NCBI RefSeq assembly: GCF_006376675.1
Contig: NZ_VEWK01000001.1
Span: forward strand, 558,001-622,000
DNA from: Brucella pecoris
GTDB taxonomy: Bacteria; Pseudomonadota; Alphaproteobacteria; Rhizobiales; Rhizobiaceae
Direction: 5' to 3'
Length of the DNA stretch: 64,000 nt
Shown: piece after piece, positions 34,628 to 43,313 of the stretch
How positions within the stretch are numbered: position 1 is the first letter of the stretch
Layout of the letters: the number at the start of each line of letters is the position of its first letter
Program-made: the position numbers and the translations under genes
The notes under the pieces: generated by a model
The model's input: only the letters and a program-made list of their open reading frames with translations
What the model was told of the DNA's origin: nothing
The model's database searches: none

Positions 34628-35764
34628 TCATGCGGCAAAGACGATGAGATCGCGGGCGTTCCAGCCAAGATGCACGGTTTCACCTTCTGCAAACTGGCTA
34701 TGGCCGATAGGGTCGTGATCGAAGACGCGCATCAACACGTCTCCCAAGGCAGGAACCCGCAATTCATAGACGATGCGTTCGCCTTCAAAGATCGCATCGG
34801 TAACGATGCCTTCAAGCACGGTATCGAGTTCTGAATGCGCTGCGGCGCTGCCGCCGATACGGATCTGTTCGGCACGGATTGCGCACGAGACATTTGCGCT
34901 GGCGGCAACCGGTCCGCGTCCCTCGCCTGCCATGCCTACCAGAGGCATTCCGGCATCGACATGCACGAGATTGCCGTCGAGCGACGATGCCTTGCCGGAA
35001 ATGAAATTGGTGACGCCGATGAAGTTCGCCACAAAGGCGTTGGAAGGGTTGCGATAGGTCTCGGATGGCTGCGCCATCTGCTGGATTTCACCGCCATCCA
35101 TGACGATGATTTCGTCAGATACGACGAGCGCTTCGCGCTGGTCATGGGTGACATTGATGGTCGTGACGCCGAGTTCCCGCTGGATACGGCGGAATTCGAG
35201 CTGCATCTCCTCGCGCAGCTTGCGGTCAAGCGCTGCCAGAGGTTCGTCGAGCAGAAGCAGGTCCGGTTCGAAAACCAGAGCGCGCGCGATGGCGACGCGC
35301 TGCTGCTGGCCGCCGGAAAGCTCGTGCACACGCCGTCCGCCAAGACCGTTGAGGCGAACGAGGTCGAGATAGCGTTCCACCCGCTCAGGGATCGAACGCG
35401 CATCGAAACGGCGCATTTTCAGCGGAAAGGCGACGTTTTCAGCCGCCGTCATATGCGGGAAAAGCGCGAGCTTCTGGAAAACCATGCCGATAGAGCGCTT
35501 GTGCGGCGGCACGGCGCTGACAGCTTCATCGTTGATGAAGATTTCGCCGATACTGGGTTTCTGGAAACCGGCAATGAGCCGGAGAAGCGTCGTCTTGCCG
35601 GAACCCGATGGCCCGAGAATGGTCAGAAAACGGCCCTTGGCGAGATCGAAAGATGCCGCACGCACGGCATGGAAGCCGTTATAGATCATGCTGACATTGT
35701 TGACCGATACGGCAGCCGGTCCGTTGGAAACGTTACGGCCAGTTCCGGTTTCGGTTGTATTCAT
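34628..35764 (-). CDS. ABC importer ATPase, PotA-like
   Basis: 378 residues. Walker A is GPSGSGKTT, with signature [14 protein letters not shown], Walker B LLLLDEPLAALDRKLR and the H-loop NVTHDQREA. The C-terminal TOBE domain (about 285-375) is that of the PotA/FbpC class. It energises the two permeases downstream. Confidence 0.92.
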   Translation of the reverse strand: MNTTETGTGRNVSNGPAAVSVNNVSMIYNGFHAVRAASFDLAKGRFLTILGPSGSGKTTLLRLIAGFQKPSIGEIFINDEAVSAVPPHKRSIGMVFQKLALFPHMTAAENVAFPLKMRRFDARSIPERVERYLDLVRLNGLGGRRVHELSGGQQQRVAIARALVFEPDLLLLDEPLAALDRKLREEMQLEFRRIQRELGVTTINVTHDQREALVVSDEIIVMDGGEIQQMAQPSETYRNPSNAFVANFIGVTNFISGKASSLDGNLVHVDAGMPLVGMAGEGRGPVAASANVSCAIRAEQIRIGGSAAAHSELDTVLEGIVTDAIFEGERIVYELRVPALGDVLMRVFDHDPIGHSQFAEGETVHLGWNARDLIVFAA

Positions 35765-35856
35765 CGTAGCTTCCCATTTTAGTCAAGCACCGGAAGGCAC
35801 TTTATAAAGTTATTTCAATGTCATTTCGCTATCTGCTGATATTCTTCTTGAGAACA

Positions 35857-36633
35857 TCAGATAGATGCGAGGTAGCCCCCGTCAATCGGGATAACCTGCC
35901 CCGTGACATAGGATGATGCGGCGCTTGCCAGAAACACCACAGCGCCCGCAACATCTTCCATGGCACCGAAACGCCCCTGCGGAATTTTGGCCAACATCGC
36001 CTTCTGCCAGTCGTCGTTTTCATAAAACACATCAGTCATGGCCGTGCGGAAATAGCCCGGCGCAATGCCGTTGACGCGAATGCCGGAAGGCGCCCATTCG
36101 GTCGCCAGAGCGTGTGTCATGCCCATGAGGCCGGATTTGGAAGAACCATAGGGAGCGGCGGTCGGCACACCGACATAGGAGGTTAGCGAGCACAGATTGA
36201 TGATCGCCCCACCCTTTCCGCTGTCGGTCATATGGCGGGCAGCGGCCTGCGCGCAGAAGAATGCGCCTTTGAGATTGGTTGCCATGATGCGATCCCAGAG
36301 CGCCTCGTCGACGTCAAGCGAGGGACGGATTTCTTCATAACCTGCATTGTTGACGAGAATATCGAGGCCGCCGAGAGCATCGGTCGCTTGCGCGACAGCG
36401 GCACCGCAGGCAGCGACATCGCGTACATCGAGCGAAAGGGATGCCGAGGCGCGGCCATGAGCGGCGATACGGGATGCCGTGTCGGAGAGATCGTCGGACT
36501 TGCGCGCTGTAATGGCGACGTCGGCACCAGCCGAGGCGAGCGCTTCGGCAATGGCCTGTCCCAGTCCCCGGCTCGCACCGGTAACCAGCGCTTTACGCCC
36601 GCGAAGGTCGAAAAGCGATAAAACCTGCATCAT
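35857..36633 (-). CDS. Short-chain dehydrogenase/reductase
   Basis: 258 residues with the classical SDR motifs: cofactor loop [12 protein letters not shown] (about 17-28), NNAG, catalytic S and Y-x3-K (APYGSSKSG), and the C-terminal [13 protein letters not shown]. It is close to gluconate-5-dehydrogenase/3-oxoacyl-ACP-reductase-like enzymes and would oxidise or reduce a hydroxyl with NAD(P). It is the first gene of the operon. ATG 36633 and 36630 are both possible starts. With the HisD-like and zinc enzymes it gives three dehydrogenases in one locus. Confidence 0.9.
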   Translation of the reverse strand: MMQVLSLFDLRGRKALVTGASRGLGQAIAEALASAGADVAITARKSDDLSDTASRIAAHGRASASLSLDVRDVAACGAAVAQATDALGGLDILVNNAGYEEIRPSLDVDEALWDRIMATNLKGAFFCAQAAARHMTDSGKGGAIINLCSLTSYVGVPTAAPYGSSKSGLMGMTHALATEWAPSGIRVNGIAPGYFRTAMTDVFYENDDWQKAMLAKIPQGRFGAMEDVAGAVVFLASAASSYVTGQVIPIDGGYLASI

Positions 36634-36749
36634 GTTCCCCTGCGGACCTTTGGCAAAACAATATTGTTGCCCGAACTTCTACTTGTTCCGGGTCGAATGT
36701 TTAGCAATTTTTTGTGGTCTCCCCAGCATAGGACCATCTTTTTCATAAC

Positions 36750-36771
36750 TTGTCTATACATATATATACAA
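36750..36771. promoter_or_regulatory. HutC-like palindrome between SDR and HisC-like genes
   Basis: A 22-bp inverted repeat begins TTGTCTATA and ends TATATACAA, with two mismatched pairs. Its TTGT-ATA/TAT-ACAA shape resembles operators of HutC-type GntR proteins (TGTATATACA core). It lies 76 bp before the HisC-like ATG and 117 bp upstream of the SDR start, so it is placed to control both. A second palindrome AACAATATTGTT lies at 36657-36668. Confidence 0.6.
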
Positions 36772-36846
36772 AATTGGATTTTAGTCTTAGAACTTCTCTC
36801 CAAAAGGCGCATGTCATGCGATGCGCTGCATTGGAGGAGAACGTGG

Positions 36847-37971
36847 ATGGCACAGGAAAAAGCCCGGCTTGGCGATCTGATTCGGCCTGAAATTCGCTGT
36901 CTTAGCCCCTATAATGCTGGTCTCACCATTGCCGAGGTGGAAGCGCGTTATCACCCTCCGTCGATTGCAAAACTGGGCTCCAACGAAAACCCGCTCGGAC
37001 CTTCGCCGAAGGTGCAGGCCCTCTTTTTTGGTGCCCATGATCTGCTGCGGCTCTACCCTGATCCGTCTGGGCGCGAACTGACGCGGGAAATCGCGACTGA
37101 GTTCGATTGGCCGCAAGATTGCATCATTCTCGGCAACGGATCGGAAGACCTGATCGGCGTTATCTGCCGGACGGTTTTGCGGCCCGGCGAGCGGGTGGTC
37201 ACACTTTACCCATCCTTTCCGCTGCATGAGGACTATGCAACGACAATGGGCGCGACCGTCGAACGGGTTGAAGTGACGCCGTCGCTTGAGGTCGATATCG
37301 ATGCGCTGGTGGCTGCGACTGCAACGGCTCCACGTCTCGTGATGTTCGCAAATCCGCTCAATCCGGTCGGAACATGGCTGACACCGGAAGCTATGCAGCG
37401 CGTTATCGAGGCTGTTTCGCCAGAAACGTTGCTGGTTGTTGACGAAGCCTATGCGGAATATGCGGCTGGTGAGGATTATCCGTCTGCCGCTGCACTTCTG
37501 CGCGACAGCGGTCTCAACTGGGTGGCGCTGCGCACTTTTTCAAAGGCTTATGGGCTGGCTGGAGCCCGTCTCGGGTTCGGGCTTGTCAGCGACCCGGAAC
37601 TGCGCGGATTTCTGGACCGGGCCCGTACGCCTTTCAACGCCAATGGCATTGCGCAGGCAGCGGGACTGGCTGCGCGCCGCGACAAAGACCATCTTGTTAA
37701 GGGGATTGCGCTTGCGCTTCGTGAACGGGAGCGTCTGGCCGGCTTCCTGAGTGAACGCCAAATCCGCTTTGCCCCCTCCAAGGGGAATTTTCTGTTCATC
37801 GACGTAAAGTCAGATTCCGTTGTTTTTGCCGAACGGCTCCTGCGGGACGGCGTCATCGTGAAGCCCTGGAAGCAAGAGGGCTATACGACCTTCATTCGCG
37901 TCAGTGTAGGCGCACCGGACGAGAATAATCTTTTCATGCGCTCTTTCGAAAAGGTCATGGGGCTGGCGTAA
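36847..37971 (+). CDS. HisC-like PLP-dependent aminotransferase
   Basis: 374 residues, fold-type I aminotransferase of the histidinol-phosphate group. Conserved blocks include KLGSNENPLGPSPKV (42-56), ANPLNPVGT (168-176) and the PLP lysine K233 in RTFSKAYGLAGARLG. GGAGGAGA at 36833-36840 sets ATG 36847. It is divergent from the dehydrogenase operon and shares its control region, so it probably works in the same pathway rather than in histidine biosynthesis; no other his genes are present. Confidence 0.8.
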   Translation: MAQEKARLGDLIRPEIRCLSPYNAGLTIAEVEARYHPPSIAKLGSNENPLGPSPKVQALFFGAHDLLRLYPDPSGRELTREIATEFDWPQDCIILGNGSEDLIGVICRTVLRPGERVVTLYPSFPLHEDYATTMGATVERVEVTPSLEVDIDALVAATATAPRLVMFANPLNPVGTWLTPEAMQRVIEAVSPETLLVVDEAYAEYAAGEDYPSAAALLRDSGLNWVALRTFSKAYGLAGARLGFGLVSDPELRGFLDRARTPFNANGIAQAAGLAARRDKDHLVKGIALALRERERLAGFLSERQIRFAPSKGNFLFIDVKSDSVVFAERLLRDGVIVKPWKQEGYTTFIRVSVGAPDENNLFMRSFEKVMGLA

Positions 37972-38025
37972 ATTTGAAAGCAGGTTTCGGGAGGCTCGCT
38001 CCTGATCTCGTGCTAGAAAGGTCGT

Positions 38026-38664
38026 ATGAGAGATCTTTTCGACCCGATTGAGCTGCGTGAAATCCTGGCACCTGGAGCCGTGCTTCTGCGCGGCTTTGCA
38101 CTTCCGAGCGAGGCCGCTGTTCTGAAAGCGGTGGCCGATGTTTCCGCCGCCGCGCCTTTCCGTCACATGACGACGCCCGGCGGGTATCGCATGTCGGTCG
38201 CGATGACGAATTGCGGAGAGTTCGGCTGGGTCACTGACCGGACCGGCTATCGCTACAGCACTGACGATCCGGAAACCGGCCTGCTTTGGCCCGCGATGCC
38301 GGATGCTTTTCGCGCGCTTGCCCAAAGTGCTGCCCGTGAAGCCAGCTATCCCGATTTTGTGCCGGATGCCTGTCTCATCAATCGTTATGAACCGGGCGCG
38401 AAACTTTCATTGCATCAGGATAAGGATGAACAGGATTTCAGCAATCCGATCGTTTCCGTGTCGCTCGGCCTGCCTGCGACTTTCCAGTTCGGCGGATTGA
38501 AGCGAACCGACCCGATTGCGAAATATATCCTGCATCATGGTGACGTGGTTGTGTGGGGTGGACCGTCACGTCTCTTCTATCATGGCATACTTGCCTTGAA
38601 GCGAGGCGAGCATGAAAAACTGGGTCCGTTTCGCCTCAATCTGACATTCAGAAAATCGCGCTGA
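38026..38664 (+). CDS. alkB: AlkB-type DNA/RNA repair dioxygenase
   Basis: 212 residues of the 2-oxoglutarate/Fe(II) dioxygenase fold. Metal ligands are H130 and D132 (SLHQDKDE) and H186 (FYHGI); 2-oxoglutarate-binding arginines are R203 and R209 in PFRLNLTFRKSR. The Y-x-Y (TGYRYS) and LINRYEPGAKLSLH segments match E. coli AlkB. It removes alkyl lesions such as 1-methyladenine and 3-methylcytosine by oxidation. No Ada-type partner gene is adjacent. Confidence 0.95.
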   Translation: MRDLFDPIELREILAPGAVLLRGFALPSEAAVLKAVADVSAAAPFRHMTTPGGYRMSVAMTNCGEFGWVTDRTGYRYSTDDPETGLLWPAMPDAFRALAQSAAREASYPDFVPDACLINRYEPGAKLSLHQDKDEQDFSNPIVSVSLGLPATFQFGGLKRTDPIAKYILHHGDVVVWGGPSRLFYHGILALKRGEHEKLGPFRLNLTFRKSR

Positions 38665-38768
38665 CAGTTGCCAAACGCGATTTTCGGAGCGGAAAAGCGA
38701 CAGAAATCGCCTTTCAATTGCGGCGAACGACCGTTCTTTTTGCGGCAATTTTGTGGCGGGTAGCGTTT

Positions 38769-40061
38769 TTAGTTAAACGCCCCGCCATCGCTTTTGCTCT
38801 CCGGACGCTCCTTCGCAACCTTGTCGCGGTAGCCGCTCGCCCTGTAAGCGGCAATCGGTTCGATGGTTCCGCCAGTGCGGCGGCGCGCTTCCGCGAGGAT
38901 CGGTTCCACATCTGTCCGGTAAGCGCGTTTCAGAGTATCGGATGCCATCAGCGCATCGTTTTCCTGCTGGTAGGTTTCCAGCGCCTCGCGGTCCACCAGC
39001 AGCGCCTGTGCGTAAGCACGGCGGATTTCATTGGCGGATGAGATCAGGCTTTCCAGCGGATCGGTGACATTGTGCGACTGGTCAATCATATGGGCCGGGT
39101 GAAAATCCTTCACGCCGCGATATTCCACATCGACCAACTCATTGAAAACAAGGAACAATCGATATGGATCGATTGACCCGGCATCAAGATCGTCATCGCC
39201 ATATTTGCTGTCGTTGAAATGGAACCCACCGAGTTTTCCGAATTGAACCAGCCGTGCGACGATCATCTCGATATTGGTGTTTGGCGCATGGTGACCGAGA
39301 TCGACCAGACATTGCGCCTTTGGTCCGAGCGTCGAGGCGATGAGATAGTTTGTGCCCCAGTCCTGAACCACCGTCGAGTAGAAGGCCGGTTCATACATTT
39401 TATGCTCGGAGAACAGGCGCCAGTCATCGGGCAAAGCCTTGTAGATTTCGCCCATGGCATCCAGATAACGCTCGAAGGCACGGGTGAAATTCTGCTGGCC
39501 AGGAAAGTTGGAACCGTCGCTCAACCAGACGGTCAAAGCCTTGGAACCTATGGCTTTTCCGATTTCAATGCATTCGATATTGTGCTCGACCGCCTGCGCC
39601 CGCACCGCCGCATCGACATGGGTGAGTGATCCGAACTTGTAGGAAAGCTTCTGGTCCACCGCATCGGCAAACGTATTGGAATTCATGGCGTCGAAACCAA
39701 GCCCCAGCGCTTCGGCATGGGCTTTGAGCTTCTTCGGATCGGCCTTATCCCACGGAATATGCAGCGAAACATTCGGCGTTGCACGGCAAAGCTCGTTGAT
39801 GACGGCGCAATCATCCAGCTTGTCGAAAATGCCGCGCGGTTCGCCTTTCCCCGGAAAGCGCCCGAAACGGGTGCCCCCCGTGCCGGTGCCCCATGACGGA
39901 ACGGCGACGAAATAGGTTGCCACCTTGTTGGTGATCTTGTCGATCTCGATGCCACGGCGCAAAAGCTGTTCGCCGAGCGCCTGATAATCGTTCTTCAGTG
40001 CATTTTCGAAACCGGAATTATGCTCGGCGATGAAATCGGCCGCAATGCGTTGCTCGGACAT
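38769..40061 (-). CDS. rhaI: L-rhamnose isomerase, rhizobial RhaI type
   Basis: 430 residues of a xylose-isomerase-like TIM barrel, with metal-site motifs such as SEHKMYEPAFYSTVVQDWG, LVDLGHHAPNTNIE and GGFHFNDSKYGDDDLDAGSIDPYRLF. It converts L-rhamnose to L-rhamnulose in the cytoplasm. It follows rhaD closely on the minus strand (30-bp gap), as in Rhizobium leguminosarum. Confidence 0.92.
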   Translation of the reverse strand: MSEQRIAADFIAEHNSGFENALKNDYQALGEQLLRRGIEIDKITNKVATYFVAVPSWGTGTGGTRFGRFPGKGEPRGIFDKLDDCAVINELCRATPNVSLHIPWDKADPKKLKAHAEALGLGFDAMNSNTFADAVDQKLSYKFGSLTHVDAAVRAQAVEHNIECIEIGKAIGSKALTVWLSDGSNFPGQQNFTRAFERYLDAMGEIYKALPDDWRLFSEHKMYEPAFYSTVVQDWGTNYLIASTLGPKAQCLVDLGHHAPNTNIEMIVARLVQFGKLGGFHFNDSKYGDDDLDAGSIDPYRLFLVFNELVDVEYRGVKDFHPAHMIDQSHNVTDPLESLISSANEIRRAYAQALLVDREALETYQQENDALMASDTLKRAYRTDVEPILAEARRRTGGTIEPIAAYRASGYRDKVAKERPESKSDGGAFN

Positions 40062-40091
40062 GGTTCCTCCCAGAATGTCCAGATTATACGA

Positions 40092-42188
40092 TCAGCGCGG
40101 AAAACTCTGCTGGTTCCCGGCATCGACATTGATGATGTTGCCGGTGGATTTTGCCGAAGCGTCGCTGGCGAGGAAATAGATCGCCTCGGCGATATCTTCC
40201 GGCAGAACATTGAGCTTCAGCAGCGACCGCTTCCGATAATGCTCCTCCAGCTCCGAAACATCGATCTTGGAGGATGCCGCGCGCTGTTCGCGCCACTCGC
40301 CGTCCCAGATCTTGGAGCCGCGCAGAACCGCATCGGGGTTGACCACATTGACGCGGATACCGGCATCTGCGCCTTCCAGTGCCAGACAGCGGGCCAGATG
40401 GATTTCGGCAGCTTTCGCCGTGCAATAGGCAGATGCATTGGGCGATGCGGCAAGACCATTCTTGGAAGCGACGAACACCACATTGCCACCGATCTTCTGG
40501 CGGCGGAACAGACGAAATGCCTCACGCGAAACGAGGAAATAGCCGGTCGCCAGAATGTCGATATTGCGGTTCCACATTGACAATTCGGTCGCTTCCACCG
40601 GGGCCGATGAGGCAATACCGGCATTGGAGACCAGAATGTCGATGCCGCCCAGCTCGACGCTGGCTTCGACAAAGGCGTTTGCGACGCCCTTTTCGTCAGT
40701 CACGTTCAGCTCGACACTGCGTACCTGATCGGCGCCAAAGCGCTTCGACAAACTAGCGTGAGCGGATTTGAGCGATTCTGCGTCAATATCCGCCAGAACC
40801 ACGCAAGCGCCCTCACCCGCCAACCGCTCGGCCGTGGCATAGCCGATGCCGCCAGCGCCGCCTGTGATAACCGCGACGCGCCCGGCAAGGCTTTTCGGCT
40901 TCGGCATGCGCTGCAGCTTGGCTTCTTCAAGCAGCCAATACTCGATGTCGAAGGCTTCCTGTTCCGGCAGTCCTTGATATTCCGATACACCGGATGCGCC
41001 GCGCATCACATTGATCGCATTGACATAAAACTCGCCTGCAATGCGCGCCGTCGCCTTGTCGCGGGCGAAGGACAACATGCCGACTCCGGGAATCAGGAAA
41101 ATCACCGGATTGGGGTCGCGCATCTTCGGTGAATTGTCGTGTTTGCAGGACTCATAATAGCGCTTGTAATCGGCGCGATAGGCTTCCAGCGCGCCCTCGA
41201 GCCCGGCAACCACGACGTCGATATCGGGCTTGGCCGGATCGAAATCGACGACCAGAGGACGGATTTTGGTGCGCAGGAAATGGTCCGGGCAGGATGTGCC
41301 CAAAGCAGCCAGCGGGCGCAGTTCCTTCGAGTTCGCAAATTCCAGCACCGCATCCTGATCGTCGAAATGACCAAGCTTGCGCTCTTCCTTGCCGATAAGT
41401 CCGCGAATTTCCGGCATCAGCCGCGCGGCAATGGCGCGGCGCTCGGAAGCCGCCAGGCTCTGTACGACGGCACCACCGAAAGCGGCCTTGCCTATCGTCT
41501 TCTGGTCCAGCCATTCAATGGCCTTGTTGATGATGGCGAGCGTCGTTTCGTAGCAGGTTTTCGCATCGTTGGCCCAGGTGAAAAGCCCATGACTTTCAAG
41601 GACAACGCCTTTTGCGTTGGGATTTGACTTCACGAAGGCTTCAAGGTCGAGGCCAAGCTGAAAACCCGGACGGCGCCACGGCAGCCAGCCGATATCGTCG
41701 CCGAAAATTTCTGCCGTCAGTTCGTGGGAATTCCTGGAAGCGGCGATGGCGATGATCGCATCGGGGTGCATGTGATCCACATGCTTGAAGGCGACAAAAC
41801 CATGCAGCGGCGTATCGATGGAAGCCGCGCGCGGATTGAGGTTGAAGGTGCAGTGCGGCAGGAAACCGACCATGCGGTCCTCGTCCTCGACACCTTTATA
41901 GATGCCTTTCAGCGCGTCGAGCTTGTCCTGATAAAGTGTGGCAAAACCATCGAGCTTGATGGTGCCGACATCGCCGCCCGAACCCTTGACCCAGAGAACC
42001 TGAACCTTTTCACCGGTCAGCGGATCGATTTCCTCGACCTTCGCAGAGGTGTTGCCGCCGCCGTAATTGGTGATGCGCTTGTCTGACCCGAGCAGATTGG
42101 AGCGGTAAAGCAGCTTTTCCGGCTCATCCATCGTTGCCGCCTTGGTGTCGTCCCAGCGATTATCGAGCAGCCGATTGCTGACCACCAT
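40092..42188 (-). CDS. rhaD: Bifunctional rhamnulose-1-phosphate aldolase / short-chain dehydrogenase
   Basis: 698 residues. The N-terminal class II aldolase domain (about 1-400) has GGGNTSAKV and the histidine-rich segment HVDHMHPDAIIAI; the C-terminal SDR domain (about 430-698) has TGGAGGIGYATAERL, SNAG and Y-C-T-A-K. The aldolase makes dihydroxyacetone phosphate and L-lactaldehyde, and the SDR half would oxidise the lactaldehyde. The leader contains a 14-bp tandem duplication adjoining the ribosome-binding site. Confidence 0.93.
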   Translation of the reverse strand: MVVSNRLLDNRWDDTKAATMDEPEKLLYRSNLLGSDKRITNYGGGNTSAKVEEIDPLTGEKVQVLWVKGSGGDVGTIKLDGFATLYQDKLDALKGIYKGVEDEDRMVGFLPHCTFNLNPRAASIDTPLHGFVAFKHVDHMHPDAIIAIAASRNSHELTAEIFGDDIGWLPWRRPGFQLGLDLEAFVKSNPNAKGVVLESHGLFTWANDAKTCYETTLAIINKAIEWLDQKTIGKAAFGGAVVQSLAASERRAIAARLMPEIRGLIGKEERKLGHFDDQDAVLEFANSKELRPLAALGTSCPDHFLRTKIRPLVVDFDPAKPDIDVVVAGLEGALEAYRADYKRYYESCKHDNSPKMRDPNPVIFLIPGVGMLSFARDKATARIAGEFYVNAINVMRGASGVSEYQGLPEQEAFDIEYWLLEEAKLQRMPKPKSLAGRVAVITGGAGGIGYATAERLAGEGACVVLADIDAESLKSAHASLSKRFGADQVRSVELNVTDEKGVANAFVEASVELGGIDILVSNAGIASSAPVEATELSMWNRNIDILATGYFLVSREAFRLFRRQKIGGNVVFVASKNGLAASPNASAYCTAKAAEIHLARCLALEGADAGIRVNVVNPDAVLRGSKIWDGEWREQRAASSKIDVSELEEHYRKRSLLKLNVLPEDIAEAIYFLASDASAKSTGNIINVDAGNQQSFPR

Positions 42189-42197
42189 TTCATCCTC

Positions 42198-42225
42198 CCA
42201 AGTCTGTTATGCCAAGTCTGTTATG
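42198..42225. repeat. Perfect 14-bp tandem duplication in the rhaD leader
   Basis: CCAAGTCTGTTATG occurs twice back to back (42198-42211 and 42212-42225), starting within the ribosome-binding site region of rhaD (CCTCCC at 42194-42199 on the plus strand). It may be a recent duplication by slippage or affect rhaD expression. Confidence 0.8.
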
Positions 42226-42302
42226 GCCAATCGCTGTGCGTATCTCCGTCCCACGCGCAAGCGATCATGTTGGCGGCAGATATGACGTATCAAACGAATT
42301 GC

Positions 42303-42375
42303 TGTCAATCACAAACGATCATATTCAATCATTAATGTGATTAATGTGCACCATTGTGATTGTTTGTGATTGACA
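42303..42375. promoter_or_regulatory. RhaR operator candidate: long inverted repeat with TGTGATT units
   Basis: TGTCAATCACAAAC (42303-42316) and its exact complement GTTTGTGATTGACA (42362-42375) form 14-bp arms; TGTGATT repeats at 42336, 42355 and 42365 lie inside and in the right arm. They occupy the rhaD/rhaR divergent promoter, ending 40 bp before rhaR. DeoR-type repressors use such spaced repeats. Confidence 0.7.
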
Positions 42376-42415
42376 TTCGCTGCATTTATGCCCGATACAA
42401 AAGACAGGAGGAGCC

Positions 42416-43240
42416 ATGCACGAAAGAGAGCGCCACCGCATCATCCTGAGCGCTGTTCAGGAGAAGCCGGTGATCACCATTCAGGATCTGGTGGAATTGA
42501 CGGAGGCGTCGGAAGCGACCCTTCGGCGCGATATTGCATCGTTGCATATGCAGGGCCGCATCAAGCGTGTGCGCGGTGGCGCAGAAGCCATCCACCCGCC
42601 GCAGTTCGGCAGTCTGACGGGGCGTCCGTTCAAGGTTTCGGAGTCGGAAAATGCGGACCGCAAGCGCGCCATCGCCCGTGAAGCTGTGGCGCTTTGTGAT
42701 GAAGGCGACAGCATCATCATCAATGGCGGCTCCACGACGTTCCAGATGGTGCATTATCTTGCGCCGCGTCGCCTTCAGGTGCTGACCAATTCCTTCGCCA
42801 TTGCCGAACATCTGTTGCGACAGTCGAAAAGCACGGTGATCGTGCCCGGCGGCGCGATCTATCGCGACCAGAGCCTGATCCTGTCGCCGTTCGATAATGA
42901 CGTCATCCGTAATTTTTACGGAAGGCGCATGTTCATGGGCTGTCAGGGTGTCAGCCCGCTTGGCGTGATGGAATCCGATGCGCTGATCATCCAGAGCGAA
43001 CAAAAGCTGATGGGCCAGGCGGATGAACTCGTCCTGATGGTCGATTCATCGAAATTCACACGCCGGTCCAGCCTCATTCTCTGTCCTCTCGACAGGGTCA
43101 GCACGCTGATCACTGATGATGGCATTTCCGATGAGGCGCGGCGGATGGTGGAAAATGCGGGTATCCGGCTCATTGTGGCGCAGGTTTCCGCGAATACCGG
43201 CAAGGGCGGCGAACAGGGGGATTCCGCCGAGGTTGCCTGA
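42416..43240 (+). CDS. rhaR: DeoR-family regulator of rhamnose genes
   Basis: 274 residues. An N-terminal DeoR HTH (about 5-57: RERHRIILSAVQEKPVITIQDLVELTEASEATLRRDIASLHMQGRIKRVRGGAE) precedes a DeoRC sugar-phosphate sensor domain (INGGSTTFQMVHYLAPRRLQVLTNSFAIAEHL). Name and role are taken from the conserved rhizobial gene order. AGGAGG upstream is a strong ribosome-binding site. Confidence 0.92.
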   Translation: MHERERHRIILSAVQEKPVITIQDLVELTEASEATLRRDIASLHMQGRIKRVRGGAEAIHPPQFGSLTGRPFKVSESENADRKRAIAREAVALCDEGDSIIINGGSTTFQMVHYLAPRRLQVLTNSFAIAEHLLRQSKSTVIVPGGAIYRDQSLILSPFDNDVIRNFYGRRMFMGCQGVSPLGVMESDALIIQSEQKLMGQADELVLMVDSSKFTRRSSLILCPLDRVSTLITDDGISDEARRMVENAGIRLIVAQVSANTGKGGEQGDSAEVA

Positions 43241-43257
43241 GCCGACTATATTATGAC

Positions 43258-43272
43258 CCCGGCTCTGCCGGG
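43258..43272 (+). terminator. Short hairpin after rhaR
   Basis: CCCGGC, loop TCT, GCCGGG: a 6-bp stem just past the rhaR stop and upstream of rhaS. It is weak, with no T-tract beyond TT, and may only reduce read-through. Confidence 0.4.
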
Positions 43273-43313
43273 TTATCGTGAAACATATGTCTTTATACTG
43301 GGAGGAATGAGAC

